Positions 17,989 to 27,188 of a stretch of DNA of 64,000 nucleotides are shown here, in pieces. The stretch is taken from assembly GCA_963755705.1 (NCBI GenBank), contig CAVWKW010000001.1, forward strand, positions 1,674,001 through 1,738,000, given 5' to 3'. A program made the position numbers and the translations under genes. The notes under the pieces were generated by a model. It did no database searches. It had not been told where the DNA came from and was given only the letters and a program-made list of their open reading frames with translations. Origin of the DNA: JBARDN01 sp963755705. GTDB taxonomy: Bacteria; Desulfobacterota; Binatia; Binatales; Binataceae. Positions within the stretch are counted from its first letter, which is position 1; each line of letters opens with the position of its first letter.

Positions 17989-18240
17989 ATGGCGTACACG
18001 GTCGAGTTCGGCGCCCACGCCGACCGCGAGTTCCGGAAACTTTCGCACGATCTCCAGCTCCGGCTGCGCCCACGGATCGACGCGCTCGAAACTAACCCGC
18101 GTCCCCCGGGCGCCAAGAAGCTCGCCGGACGGGAGGATCTCTGGCGCATTCGCGTTGGCGACTACAGAGTCGTCTATGAAATTCACGACCGGATTCTCGT
18201 CGTGCTGGTTGTCAGAATCGCCCACCGCCGCGAAGCGTAA
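17989..18240 (+). CDS. RelE/ParE-family toxin
   Basis: 83 aa toxin of the RelE superfamily, cognate to the upstream Phd-type protein. It shows YTVEFGAHADREFRKLSHDLQLRLRPRI followed by GAKKLAGREDLWRIRVGDYRVVYEIHDRILVVLVVRIAHRREA, with the basic residues expected for ribosome-dependent mRNA cleavage (Lys and Arg in KKL, WRIRVGDYRV, HRRE). Complete and intact, so the module is likely active. Confidence 0.93.
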   Translation: MAYTVEFGAHADREFRKLSHDLQLRLRPRIDALETNPRPPGAKKLAGREDLWRIRVGDYRVVYEIHDRILVVLVVRIAHRREA

Positions 18241-18349
18241 CGATAGCTCCTGCGGGCTTGAGTCGCCGCCGCGAGCGGGCATAATCTAGGGCCGGTCGGC
18301 GGCATCGCGCCGCCGTGTTCGAGAGTCACGTGAACCGAGCGGCGGAAAT

Positions 18350-18691
18350 ATGTTGATGACAGCGCGCGGGAAGTACCGCGGCGCCAGGACGCGCGGCGTT
18401 AGTTGGTTCGCGCTCGCGCTGCTGGTCGTCGTGCAGTTGCTAGGCGCGGCGCACTTTCATCCGCCGGTCGGAGCGAAGGCCACTGCGCAGAGCTCCTCGA
18501 GCGCCGTCGAGCCGGACCTCTGTCCCATCTGCCTGCATCATTGTCACACCCCTTCCGCGCTCGCGGCGGCACCGGCGTTTGGGCACCCGATCACGATCGT
18601 TGAGCCTCGGATCGTTGCGGCACGGCCGCTGGTCCCGTTTGAATTTGAATCGCTGCTCTTTGGCCGGGCTCCCCCTGTAGTCGTCGGTTGA
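18350..18691 (+). CDS. Small secreted or anchored Cys/His protein, DUF2946-like
   Basis: 113 aa. A hydrophobic segment (VSWFALALLVVVQLLGAAHF) at about residues 20-39 precedes a soluble part with the motif DLCPICLHHCHTPS, a C-x2-C-x2-HH-C-x-H cluster that could bind a metal. The layout recalls DUF2946-type proteins that sit beside TonB-dependent receptors. It lies 128 bp upstream of a TonB-dependent receptor on the same strand. A metal-linked role is inferred from the cluster and the neighbour. Confidence 0.6.
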   Translation: MLMTARGKYRGARTRGVSWFALALLVVVQLLGAAHFHPPVGAKATAQSSSSAVEPDLCPICLHHCHTPSALAAAPAFGHPITIVEPRIVAARPLVPFEFESLLFGRAPPVVVG

Positions 18692-18819
18692 CGATTTTCC
18701 ACTGACATTCCGGAAATTCGTTTGTCTGGGCCGCGTGGCAACCGCCATTCGCGGGTCCTGCCGCGCATGCCTTGCGCGCGGCGACGCGTGGGCGCGGCGA
18801 CACATGAGGGGAGTTCAAG

Positions 18820-21204
18820 ATGCGAAGGTTTGTAGTAGCAGCGATCGCGCTGCTGGCAATGACTTTTGTGTTTATGCAGTTGGCACAAGCCGCACAGCAA
18901 AACATCACCGGCACGGTCAAGGATGCCCTGGGCCGGCCGCTGGCAAAGGTTCAATTAGTATTGCAGACCGCGGACGGTCATATTCTCGCGCGAACGCGCA
19001 GCGATCGGAATGGCGCGTTCACGTTTCGCAATATAGCCAATGGCACCTATGCGGTGGTGGCGAACAAGAACGGCTTTTTGACCGGCGCCTCGGTAGTGAC
19101 GGTCAAATCCCGTGGCGCCGCCAATCTGGAGATCGCCCTGCAGGCTCAAACCGCGCTCAGCCTGCAAGTGGTTACGACCAGGATCAATCGTCAGCCCAAC
19201 GCCGTCTCACAGACGGGCAACAGCGAATACACTCTGACCCAGCACGACATCAACGCGCTACCGCAAGGCGAGAATACCCCGATCAACGAAGTCTTCCTCC
19301 AGATGCCCGGAGTAGTTCAGGACGACGAAGGGCAAATCCATGTCGGCGGTGAACACGAGGACCTTCAATGGCGCATCAACGGAGTCATGATGCCGATGGA
19401 TAGCTTCAGCGGATTCGGCCAGATCTTCAACAGCTTCTTCATCAAGCGCGTAAGCTTGATCGACGGAGTCCTGCCGGTCACTTACGGCTACCGCGACGCT
19501 GGCGTGCTCGACATGGAGACCAAGGATGGTTGCTCCAATCCCGGCGGGAACGTGGGCTTCTACGGCGGTCAGCGGGAAACTGCGCAACCGAGCTTCGAAT
19601 ATGGTGGCTGCGAGGGGCCGCTGAGTTACTACTTCACCGGAACCTATCTTCACAGCAATCTCGCCTTCAGTTCGGCGACGCCGGGCCCGACCCCGCTCCA
19701 CAACATCACCAATCAGGGTCAAGGTTTCGGATACTTTACTTACGAGATCGGCCCGCTCGCTAAGTTGAGCCTGATCACCGGAGTCTCAGTCAACAACGGC
19801 CAGATTCCCACCGAGCCGGGGCTTCCCCCACTCTATGATCTCGCCGGAACGAATCCCGCGACCTATCCTTCGACCGCAATCAACGAAAGTCTCGACCAGG
19901 ATTACTACTTTGGAGTACTCGCGTTGAGTGGCGTAGTAGGCCCCGGAATCAACTACCAGATTGCCTACACGGGCGCCTACAGCAGTATCAAGTTCAATCC
20001 GGACCCGGTCGGCGATCTGATCTATCAGGGAGTTGCCTCGACCTCGTACCATACCGAGTTCGACAATACTCTCCAGGGCGATGTGTCCCGCCAATTCGAT
20101 CTGAACAACTTCGGCTCACACAACCTCGGCGCGGGTTTCTATGTCGGCGAGTACGGCGTCGAGTTGGATGACACGACACTGGCTTTCCCGGCGGTGGACG
20201 GAGTTCAAACCAGTGACAAGCCAATCAGCATCGTCCAGAATACCAACAACATCAACATGCTCTACGGGATTTACCTTCAGGACATCTGGCAAATCAACCA
20301 ACAATTCACTCTGACTACTGGTATCCGTTGGGACGCCGTGAGTGGAATCATCAACAATAATATGGTGAGCCCGCGGGTTAACTTACTATATAAGTTCGAC
20401 AAAAATACGGTTCTTCATGCCGGGTTCGCGCGTTATTTCCAGACTCCCGATTTCGAAACGATCTCGTCCCGCAGTTTCGACGCTTTTAAGGATACCACCG
20501 CTGCTGTCTCACCGGGCGGACTGGGTCTGCTTCCGGAGAAAGACTATTACTGGGACGCGGGTGTTCTGCATCATTTCGGGCAGAATTTGACCTTGGAGGA
20601 GAATGCCTATTTTCGCCTCTCACAGGACCTGATCGATCTGGGGCAATTCGGCTTCGTGCCGGTGTTTGCGCCATTTAACTACAAGCGCGGACGGATATAC
20701 GGCTCCGAAAGCAGCGCCGTTTACAACTGGGAAAATCTGAGCGTGCGGGCCAACTTCACTTACTCAGTGGCCCAGGGCAATGACCTCGCCACCGGCCAAT
20801 TCAACTTCTCGCCGGCCGAGGTCAAATATATTTCCAGCCACTATATCTATCTCGATCATACTCAGTTCTACACCGCTTCCGGAGGAATCACTTATCATTG
20901 GAAGAGCTACCTGCTGAGTCTGGATGGTCTCTACGGTAGCGGCCTGCGCGCCGGTTTCGCTAACACCGACGAACTGCCCCAGAACTACCAGATCAACGTC
21001 GCGGCGGAGAAAGGCTGGCAGGTGCCTAACGTCGGTGAGGTCAAGACCCGCGTGGTGCTGGTCAACGCCTTCGATCATATCAATGAGCTGCGCAATGGCA
21101 CCGGCATCGGAATATTCGAACCCGGCTACGGACCGCGCCGTACGATCTATGGCGGTATCACGATACCGCTCCCGCCGATCGGGCGGCCGAGCGCTACTCC
21201 GTAA
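18820..21204 (+). CDS. TonB-dependent outer-membrane receptor
   Basis: 794 aa. The signal peptide is cleaved near AQAAQQ. Residues about 28-115 form a carboxypeptidase-regulatory-like domain (ITGTVKDALGRPLAKVQLVLQTADGHILARTRSDRNGAFTFRNI). The plug follows (ALPQGENTPINEVFLQMPGVVQDDEGQIHVGGEHEDLQWRINGV), then a 22-strand-type barrel with many Tyr/Phe/Asn strands. The C-terminus is an unusual Pro-rich tail (PLPPIGRPSATP) rather than a terminal aromatic. ExbB, ExbD and TonB genes follow, giving a complete uptake cassette for a siderophore, cobalamin or similar ligand. Codon use is less GC-rich than in neighbours. Confidence 0.92.
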   Translation: MRRFVVAAIALLAMTFVFMQLAQAAQQNITGTVKDALGRPLAKVQLVLQTADGHILARTRSDRNGAFTFRNIANGTYAVVANKNGFLTGASVVTVKSRGAANLEIALQAQTALSLQVVTTRINRQPNAVSQTGNSEYTLTQHDINALPQGENTPINEVFLQMPGVVQDDEGQIHVGGEHEDLQWRINGVMMPMDSFSGFGQIFNSFFIKRVSLIDGVLPVTYGYRDAGVLDMETKDGCSNPGGNVGFYGGQRETAQPSFEYGGCEGPLSYYFTGTYLHSNLAFSSATPGPTPLHNITNQGQGFGYFTYEIGPLAKLSLITGVSVNNGQIPTEPGLPPLYDLAGTNPATYPSTAINESLDQDYYFGVLALSGVVGPGINYQIAYTGAYSSIKFNPDPVGDLIYQGVASTSYHTEFDNTLQGDVSRQFDLNNFGSHNLGAGFYVGEYGVELDDTTLAFPAVDGVQTSDKPISIVQNTNNINMLYGIYLQDIWQINQQFTLTTGIRWDAVSGIINNNMVSPRVNLLYKFDKNTVLHAGFARYFQTPDFETISSRSFDAFKDTTAAVSPGGLGLLPEKDYYWDAGVLHHFGQNLTLEENAYFRLSQDLIDLGQFGFVPVFAPFNYKRGRIYGSESSAVYNWENLSVRANFTYSVAQGNDLATGQFNFSPAEVKYISSHYIYLDHTQFYTASGGITYHWKSYLLSLDGLYGSGLRAGFANTDELPQNYQINVAAEKGWQVPNVGEVKTRVVLVNAFDHINELRNGTGIGIFEPGYGPRRTIYGGITIPLPPIGRPSATP

Positions 21205-21323
21205 AGGCACCGATTTTCTTCGGCTTGATCGGAGACGAAGTGTATAGCAAGCTTAAGCGAAAGTGAGAATCAGTTTCAATATGTCGGAGCGTATATTAAA
21301 CATTTCCCGACGAAGGCCAGTTT

Positions 21324-22031
21324 ATGAGTGAATTAAACGCGGCGTGGGTAGCGCTCCAATCCGGCGGAGCGATGGTTTATCCGCTGCTCCTTCTGGGCGT
21401 TATCGCGCTGATTATAATTTTCGATCGCGCAGTGATGTACTCGCGATGCCTGCGGCTGCCAACCGAGACCGCCGATTTGATCGAGACCTTCGGCTTCTCG
21501 TGGGACGCGCTCGCGCACCAGGTTGATGCGCTCGGGATGCGCAACGCCTACGCGCGATTTATCCGCGTCATCCTGGCGAATCGCGACAAGCCCGCGTGGT
21601 GGGTCGAGTCGCGCGCTGGCGACGAAGCAGGCGAGATCGAAAAATCGCTCGGCCGCGGCCTCTGGGTGCTCGAGACCGTCGTCACCGCGGCGCCGCTAAT
21701 GGGATTGCTTGGGACCATCACCGGCATGATGCAGGCGTTTCAGATAATCGGCGGCGCGGGATTGGTGGCGCCCGCCAAGGTAACCTCGGGCGTCGCGCAG
21801 GCGCTCATCTCGACCGCATTGGGTTTGCTGATCGCGTTGTTCGCACTGTTTGCTTTCAACTTCTTCTCGCGGATGCAATCGCGGTCGCTCGATCACATGG
21901 AGCGGCTTGGCTCGCGCCTGGTCGATCATATCCGGCTCGATCGCGAGAACGGCGAGATCGACGCACCCAGCCCCCACGAGCCAGCCGAACGGCCCGGGCG
22001 CGGACCGAGAGTCGCCGAGGCTGGGCGATGA
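21324..22031 (+). CDS. exbB: ExbB/TolQ-type proton channel protein
   Basis: 235 aa inner-membrane protein with three membrane segments: VYPLLLLGVIALIIIFDRAVMY near the N-terminus, and two in the conserved MotA/TolQ/ExbB region (LETVVTAAPLMGLLGTITGMMQAFQIIGGAG, then VAQALISTALGLLIALFALFAFNFF). With ExbD and TonB it uses the proton gradient to energise the upstream receptor. Its stop overlaps the exbD ATG (ATGA). Confidence 0.93.
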   Translation: MSELNAAWVALQSGGAMVYPLLLLGVIALIIIFDRAVMYSRCLRLPTETADLIETFGFSWDALAHQVDALGMRNAYARFIRVILANRDKPAWWVESRAGDEAGEIEKSLGRGLWVLETVVTAAPLMGLLGTITGMMQAFQIIGGAGLVAPAKVTSGVAQALISTALGLLIALFALFAFNFFSRMQSRSLDHMERLGSRLVDHIRLDRENGEIDAPSPHEPAERPGRGPRVAEAGR

Positions 22032-22426
22032 AGCTGAAGCGCGCGCGCGAGTTTCGCCACGGCCGAATCGAGATCATCCCGATGATCGACGTGATGTTCT
22101 TTTTGCTGGTCACGTTCATGCTCGCGTCGCTCTCGATGCAGACCCTCAACTCGATCACGGTGAATCTGCCGCAAGGCACCGCCGAGAATCTGAGTCACAA
22201 GGAACCGGTCACCCTCACGATCACCAAAGACAGCAAGATTTTTCTCGACAAGACTCCCACCACGCTCGACGCGCTTGCGTTCGCGCTCAAGCCGATGCTC
22301 GGGACTGACGCGGGCGTGGTGGTCAACGCCGACAGCGCGGCGCCCGAGGGCATCGTGGTGCAATCGATGCTGCAGGCGCGGCGCGCTGGCGTCGAGCATT
22401 TCACGATCGCGGTCAAGCGCGAATGA
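22028..22426 (+). CDS. exbD: ExbD/TolR-family protein
   Basis: 132 aa with one N-terminal transmembrane helix (IIPMIDVMFFLLVTFMLASLSM) containing the conserved Asp used in proton transfer, followed by a periplasmic domain (VTLTITKDSKIFLDKTPTTLDALAFALKPML). The ATG lies in the exbB stop overlap, and its own stop overlaps the tonB ATG, giving a translationally coupled exbB-exbD-tonB operon. Confidence 0.93.
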   Translation: MKLKRAREFRHGRIEIIPMIDVMFFLLVTFMLASLSMQTLNSITVNLPQGTAENLSHKEPVTLTITKDSKIFLDKTPTTLDALAFALKPMLGTDAGVVVNADSAAPEGIVVQSMLQARRAGVEHFTIAVKRE

Positions 22427-23163
22427 ACCAGGCCGTTCAGATCGGCCGGATGCCGCCGCTGGACGATCCGTGGCGGCGGCTGCCGTGGCTCGTCCCCGCT
22501 GCGATTGCGGCGTGGCTGGTCCTGCTGTTCGCGTTTTCTTCCGTGCTGGAGCAAACCCCGCCAGCCGCGCCGCCGGAAAATTCCGTCGAGGCCCGAATCG
22601 TCGAGATTCCGATCGGCGGCCTGGCCGGAGGCGGCGGCGCAGGCGCAGGTCCCGCACCAGTCGTCAAGGCCGTGCCCCGCGTCGCACCTAAACCGCATCC
22701 TGTACACCACAAGAAAATCGAGACTCCCGCGCCTCCGATTCCGGTCTCGCCCGAGGGGACGCTCAAGAGCAGCAGCAGCGAATCTGCTCCCGAAGGAACC
22801 TCTTCGGCGACCGCTGGCTCGACCGGCGGCGTCAGCGGCGGTTCGGCCACAGGAGGCGGGGGCGGCGCTGGCTCAGGCGGCGGTATCGGAACCAACACGC
22901 TCGGTGCGCGCGCGCTCTATGCGCCCACGCCTCAAATTCCAGACGACCTTCGCCAGGACGTATTCCAGGCGGTTGCGGTAGCCCACTTCAGAGTCGCATA
23001 TGATGGAACCGCGACGGTGACGCTGACGACGCCGACTTCCAATCCGCGGCTCAACCAGCTTCTGCTGACCGACCTGCAGCAGTGGAAGTTTTTTCCCGGG
23101 ATGAAAGACGGGGTCGCGATCGATTCGGAATTCGACGTGCGGATACCGATCAGCGTCCAGTAG
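22423..23163 (+). CDS. tonB: TonB-family energy transducer
   Basis: 246 aa. A transmembrane anchor (PAAIAAWLVLLFAFSSVLEQ) is followed by a Pro-rich then Gly/Ser-rich linker that would span the periplasm (VKAVPRVAPKPHPVHHKK, TAGSTGGVSGGSATGG). The C-terminal domain (about 165-246) has VAHFRVAYDGTATVTLTTPTSNPRLNQLLLTDLQQWKFFPG, a TonB/TolA-like fold. It overlaps exbD by four bases and closes the transport cassette. Confidence 0.88.
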   Translation: MNQAVQIGRMPPLDDPWRRLPWLVPAAIAAWLVLLFAFSSVLEQTPPAAPPENSVEARIVEIPIGGLAGGGGAGAGPAPVVKAVPRVAPKPHPVHHKKIETPAPPIPVSPEGTLKSSSSESAPEGTSSATAGSTGGVSGGSATGGGGGAGSGGGIGTNTLGARALYAPTPQIPDDLRQDVFQAVAVAHFRVAYDGTATVTLTTPTSNPRLNQLLLTDLQQWKFFPGMKDGVAIDSEFDVRIPISVQ

Positions 23164-23192
23164 CAGCGCGCGGCGCAGGCGGAGTCATTGCG

Positions 23193-24776
23193 ATGGCGGC
23201 AGCGGACATTTTCGACGCGGCTCACGATCTGAAGCGCGACGCGGAAGATTTGCTCCGCCGCTTCACGCGTAGCCATCACGATGCGGTTTACGCAGAGCTG
23301 CGGTTCGAGGCGGTCGCGCTTCGCTCCGGCGCCGCGACCGACGGCGAGCCGCGCGACAGTATCGAAAGCGAGAGCGCCTCGTTCTCGATCGCGGTGCACG
23401 CTCGCGACCGCTCTGGCGCTGTCGGCCATGGACAGACCGGAGCCGAGGCGGGAGCGCTCGCTGCAAAGCCCGCGAAGCTGCGCACGGTCCTTCGCAGCGG
23501 CCTGGACCAGGCCTACGCGCGCGCTCGGGCGAGCGCGCGCGAGAAAGGCGCGATACTCAAGGCGCTCGGCGCAAGCGCGGCGGCCCATGCTTTGCAAACC
23601 CTGGAGATACCCGCCGCGGAACCGGTTCGCGCCGATATCGCCGCGGTGTTCCGGCGCGATCCTCGCACGATCTCAATCGACGAACTCAAGCGGCTCGCAC
23701 TCGATTCTTCACGCGCAGTCAGCGCGCTCGGCGCCGAGATTGCCTTCAATGCCGTCTCCGCGATGACCGAGCTGCGCCAGGAGCTGTTCGCAAACACTAC
23801 AGGCAGCCTGATCTCGCAGGCATTCGCATTCTCGCAAGGCGACTCCTACGTGGTCGCGCAATCGGGCGACGGCCATCAGGAAAACTACGACACTATCGGC
23901 CAGCAGCGCGGTTTCGAATGTTTGGAAGAGGGATGGTGCGGCGAGCTGATGCCGAATCCCGACCTGCAAACTTTCGCGGTCTCGCTCGCCGCCGAGGCGC
24001 GCGAGCTCGCCGCCGCGCCAGTCCTCAAGCCGCCCGACGGCGAAGTGATCGTCGTCACCGATCCGCATTTCAACGCGCTGGTCGCGCACGAGATCGTGGG
24101 CCATCCGAGCGAAGCCGATCGCGCGCTCAAGATGGAAGCCGCGTACGCCGGACGAAGCTGGTTTCTGCGCTCGCTTCACGACAACGAGATCGGAAAGATG
24201 GTCGCGTCTCCGATGCTGTCGGCGTGCTCGGACCCATCGCTGGACGGCTACGGGCAGTATCGCTATGACCACGAGGGCACGCCCGGTCGCCGGGTGATGC
24301 ACTTCGAGCGCGGCCGCTTCGGCGAGTTTCTGAACTCGCGCGCGACCGCTGCGATCCTGGGCGCCGCGCCCAACGGATCGGCGCGCGCGAGCGAAGGATG
24401 GCACGCGCCGCTCATCAGAATGTCAAACACATTTTTCATGCCCGGCGAAACGCCGCCGGAAAAGATCATCGCCGAGGTCGAGCACGGCTACTTCGTCTGC
24501 GGCCATCAGATTCCGTCGATCGCCGAATCGCGCGAGAACTTCCGCATCTCGGCGCGCCGGGTGTATGAAATCGATCACGGGCAAATCGGGCGGCTGTATC
24601 GCTCGGGCAGCGTGATTGCCGATTCGCGCCGCTTCTTCATGAACGTCAACGCGGTCGGCGACGACCTCCGCCTGATCGCGATTCCCAATTGCGGCAAGGG
24701 CCAGCCGATGCAGGTGAAGCGGATGTCCAACGGCGGCCCCACGCTGCGCTCGCGCGCTCGGCTCGGTGGCGGATGA
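23193..24776 (+). CDS. TldD/PmbA-family metallopeptidase, catalytic subunit
   Basis: 527 aa protein of the TldD/PmbA (modulator of DNA gyrase) family. The zinc-binding motif HEIVGH (residues 299-304) has the HExxxH spacing of TldD, so this is the catalytic half. Other landmarks are GSYVV-like GDSYVVAQSGD, the conserved DGYGQYRYDHEGTPG and MSNTFFMPGE. TldD/TldE heterodimers degrade unfolded peptides and mature some RiPPs and toxins. The ATG at 23193 is chosen over upstream in-frame sequence. A non-catalytic partner gene overlaps or follows immediately. Confidence 0.92.
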   Translation: MAAADIFDAAHDLKRDAEDLLRRFTRSHHDAVYAELRFEAVALRSGAATDGEPRDSIESESASFSIAVHARDRSGAVGHGQTGAEAGALAAKPAKLRTVLRSGLDQAYARARASAREKGAILKALGASAAAHALQTLEIPAAEPVRADIAAVFRRDPRTISIDELKRLALDSSRAVSALGAEIAFNAVSAMTELRQELFANTTGSLISQAFAFSQGDSYVVAQSGDGHQENYDTIGQQRGFECLEEGWCGELMPNPDLQTFAVSLAAEARELAAAPVLKPPDGEVIVVTDPHFNALVAHEIVGHPSEADRALKMEAAYAGRSWFLRSLHDNEIGKMVASPMLSACSDPSLDGYGQYRYDHEGTPGRRVMHFERGRFGEFLNSRATAAILGAAPNGSARASEGWHAPLIRMSNTFFMPGETPPEKIIAEVEHGYFVCGHQIPSIAESRENFRISARRVYEIDHGQIGRLYRSGSVIADSRRFFMNVNAVGDDLRLIAIPNCGKGQPMQVKRMSNGGPTLRSRARLGGG

Positions 24777-24801
24777 GCGCCAGCGAAGTGAGTGTCTAGT
24801 G

Positions 24802-26319
24802 ATGCGGTCTGCCGCTGAACTTAAAGACTTCGCGCGCGCCGCGGCGCGCGTCCTCGCGCGTGAGCGAGATATCGCCGCGTTCGAAATCTATACGGCGTCG
24901 GCGGAGAACCGGATTGCGCGGCTCTGCTACACCTCCGACATTCCCTGCCGCGGGGTCGAGGAGTTCAAGACGCTCCACGCCGACGGCTTTCAGTTGCGAA
25001 TCGTATTGCGCCGCGACGCGCATGAAATCGGCACCGCGTATGAGGCCGGCGACCTGAGTCTGCCCGCGCTCAGCGCCGCGATGGCGCGGGCCCGCCGCGC
25101 AACCGTAATCGATCCGCACTTTCCCGGACTGTCGGTCGCCGCTTCGAAGCCTCCCGCCGCGCCGTCGGCGAGCGATCTGTCACGCGCGAGCGACGCTGCT
25201 CTCGCCGCGGGAGCGTGGCGGATAGTCGGCGGAGCGCTTGCGGCCTTTCCAAAGAGCCATGCCGCGCGCGCGCAGAATCCCGGATTGGTGCTGGGCGGCG
25301 ATCTTTCGATCATCCGCGATCGAATCGCGATCGCGAACTCAAATTTTGCCGATCTGCGCACCGACGAGAGCGCGCACTTCAGTTCTTCGGTCACTGCCCT
25401 GGTCGAGTCGCTCGACGCCAAGGGCACCGCCAGCGCGCTTGGCGCGTCGATCGCCGCGATGCGCACCGAAGCGGCGCGGCTCGGACGCGACGCTGTCCTC
25501 CGAGCGCTCGCTCTCGGCAGAGGCGTCCGGCCGCCTTCCGGAAGCTACCGCGTGATTCTCGGTCCGCAGCCGGTCGCCGAGATTCTCAACTACATGGTGA
25601 TGGGTTCGCTGACCGCCGGATCGTTTCACGCTTCGAGTTCCGCGTATCATGGACGTTTCGGCGAGCGCGTGATGGACCAACGGCTGACGCTGTTCGACGA
25701 TCCGCAGGCCCGCGCCGGAGCCGTGCGCAGGCGAATCACCTGCGAGGGATTGCCCGCGCGCCGCGTCGATCTGATTCGCAACGGGCGGATGGTGGGATTG
25801 CTCTCGACGATCTACGATTCGCATCGTCTCGAAACCGACCAGGGCCGCGCCGAAAAACTCGGGCCTCTCGGCACGGACGCGAAATTCCCGCCCTTCAGCG
25901 GGTATCGATTGGGCGAAGGCGGCGGCCGCCGTTTCGATTCGCATCCGTCCAGCTCCGGCACCAATGTGATCATGCGCGCGCGCGGCGGCGTATCCGAGCG
26001 CGAGATGATTGCCGCGGTCGGCGACGGAATCTACGTCGGCCGGGTCTGGTACACCTATCCGATAAACGGCCAGCGCGCCGGCGACTTCACCTGCACCGTC
26101 AGCGGCGATTCATATCTGATCAAAGATGGAAAACTCGCGGCGCCGCTCGCGCCGAACAGCTTAAGGATCAACGCGAATATCGCGCAGGTCTTCGACGCGC
26201 CAATCGCGCTCGGCTCGCGCCCGGCCGCCGCAATCGTTTGGGGCGCCCCCGAAGCCTTCTACGTCCCCGCACTCGCCGTCGAAGGAATCGCACTCGCCGC
26301 GGTAGGCGACGGCGACTAG
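24802..26319 (+). CDS. TldE/PmbA-type partner protein
   Basis: 505 aa PmbA-like subunit lacking an HExxxH motif. It has LGPQPVAEILNYMVMGSLTAGSFHASSSAYHGRFGERV, typical of the family's substrate cavity, and a C-terminal GDFTCTVSGDSYLIKDGK (the GNFSL... region of PmbA). The gene follows the catalytic subunit; an in-frame GTG at 24766 overlaps it, but homology supports the ATG at 24802. Together the two would form a TldD/E protease. No RiPP precursor or toxin gene is obvious nearby. Confidence 0.9.
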   Translation: MRSAAELKDFARAAARVLARERDIAAFEIYTASAENRIARLCYTSDIPCRGVEEFKTLHADGFQLRIVLRRDAHEIGTAYEAGDLSLPALSAAMARARRATVIDPHFPGLSVAASKPPAAPSASDLSRASDAALAAGAWRIVGGALAAFPKSHAARAQNPGLVLGGDLSIIRDRIAIANSNFADLRTDESAHFSSSVTALVESLDAKGTASALGASIAAMRTEAARLGRDAVLRALALGRGVRPPSGSYRVILGPQPVAEILNYMVMGSLTAGSFHASSSAYHGRFGERVMDQRLTLFDDPQARAGAVRRRITCEGLPARRVDLIRNGRMVGLLSTIYDSHRLETDQGRAEKLGPLGTDAKFPPFSGYRLGEGGGRRFDSHPSSSGTNVIMRARGGVSEREMIAAVGDGIYVGRVWYTYPINGQRAGDFTCTVSGDSYLIKDGKLAAPLAPNSLRINANIAQVFDAPIALGSRPAAAIVWGAPEAFYVPALAVEGIALAAVGDGD

Positions 26320-26331
26320 CCGGCCGCTCGG

Positions 26332-26406
26332 AAGACGGGCGGCTCGCGAGCCGCCCCTACGAAAACGGATTGGATTCGTAGGGGCGCGTCGCGACGCGCC
26401 CGTCTT
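26332..26406. repeat. Nested palindromic repeat element, 75 bp
   Basis: Two 32-bp arms form a long inverted repeat (outer ends AAGACGGGCG and CGCCCGTCTT) around an 11-bp loop. Each arm is itself an inner palindrome centred on TCGCGA. The arms differ at four positions in a way that keeps both inner palindromes intact (GC..GC in one arm, CG..CG in the other). It lies 12 bp after the TldE stop and may also terminate transcription. Confidence 0.8.
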
Positions 26407-26473
26407 TGCGTGCCGATGATCAAGCGGGGTGATGTGCTGCTCCGCCGGCCACTACTGGCAGAAGCCCGCGACC

Positions 26474-26502
26474 GTCATTTCGACCGCAGGGAGAAATCCC
26501 GA
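26474..26502 (+). repeat. Dispersed 29-bp repeat, copy A
   Basis: Begins GTCATTTCGACCGCAGG and ends GAGAAATCCCGA. Two near-identical copies occur at 37293-37321 and 53587-53615, always outside genes. Confidence 0.8.
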
Positions 26503-26562
26503 ACGAAGGGCCGCTGCACCTCGTGTCGCCGCCGAGTATGAACGCCTCGGGAGTTCTCGCTA

Positions 26563-26591
26563 GAGCCTGCCCTGAGCAACGCCGAAGGGCG
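26563..26591 (+). repeat. Dispersed CCCTGAGC...GCCGAAGGG repeat, copy A
   Basis: GAGCCTGCCCTGAGC followed by a short spacer and GCCGAAGGGCG. A second copy is at 37414-37441. The CCCT...AGGG ends can pair, as in the widespread intergenic palindromic repeats of environmental bacteria. Confidence 0.65.
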
Positions 26592-27106
26592 TCAAAATGA
26601 CCGAGCAGGTTGGCGGAGCTATCGACCGACGGCGCGCGGCAATGCAGCGCCAAAGCGCTGGGCCGCAGCATGTTCAACGCTTTTTTGCGCTTCGCCACTT
26701 CCCTAACGATCGTTCGGGTTTTTGCCAGATTTGTTCATGGCTGAACTGTTCAGCCTTATGCCCGAATCCACTTCGTGCGAAAATGTTCGCGTGGAAGCAT
26801 CCCGCACACTATTGCGCTCCGCTTTGCCGACCTTGCTCCACGTGGATGCTTTCGCGGCTGGCGAGATTTCCTTCGGCTACGCTCAGGACCGGCTCTCGGG
26901 ATCGCTGCCGCGCGAGACAATCCGCACCACGCGCGGCAGGCAGCCGCCTCGCCCTCGGCACTTGCACACTCGCTCGATCGATCGCGCAAAGCCCTCTGCC
27001 TCAGTGCTCTCTCTGCCAGTGGCGGCGGACGGCCCGTCCGCCGTCGGCGCAAGCCGACATTGGCCGTGCCAGACCGTCCGAAAATCGATGACCGAAAAAG
27101 CTGCTG

Positions 27107-27188
27107 AAACGAACCCATCGCCGCGAATTCGGCAGCATCTACAAGGAGTTTATTTTTTAGCGACTAGAAAAGATACCAAACGAACCCA
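27107..27188 (+). repeat. AAACGAACCCA motif, two copies
   Basis: Identical 11-mers at 27107-27117 and 27178-27188, 71 bp apart. The same word preceded by an extra A occurs at 42587-42598 (at the start of the FecR-domain gene) and 60227-60238 (upstream of the luciferase-like gene). Function unknown. Confidence 0.6.

Noticed and set aside
18692..18819. Possible cobalamin riboswitch before the TonB-dependent receptor
   Set aside because: No B12-box or conserved core was found in the 128-bp leader.
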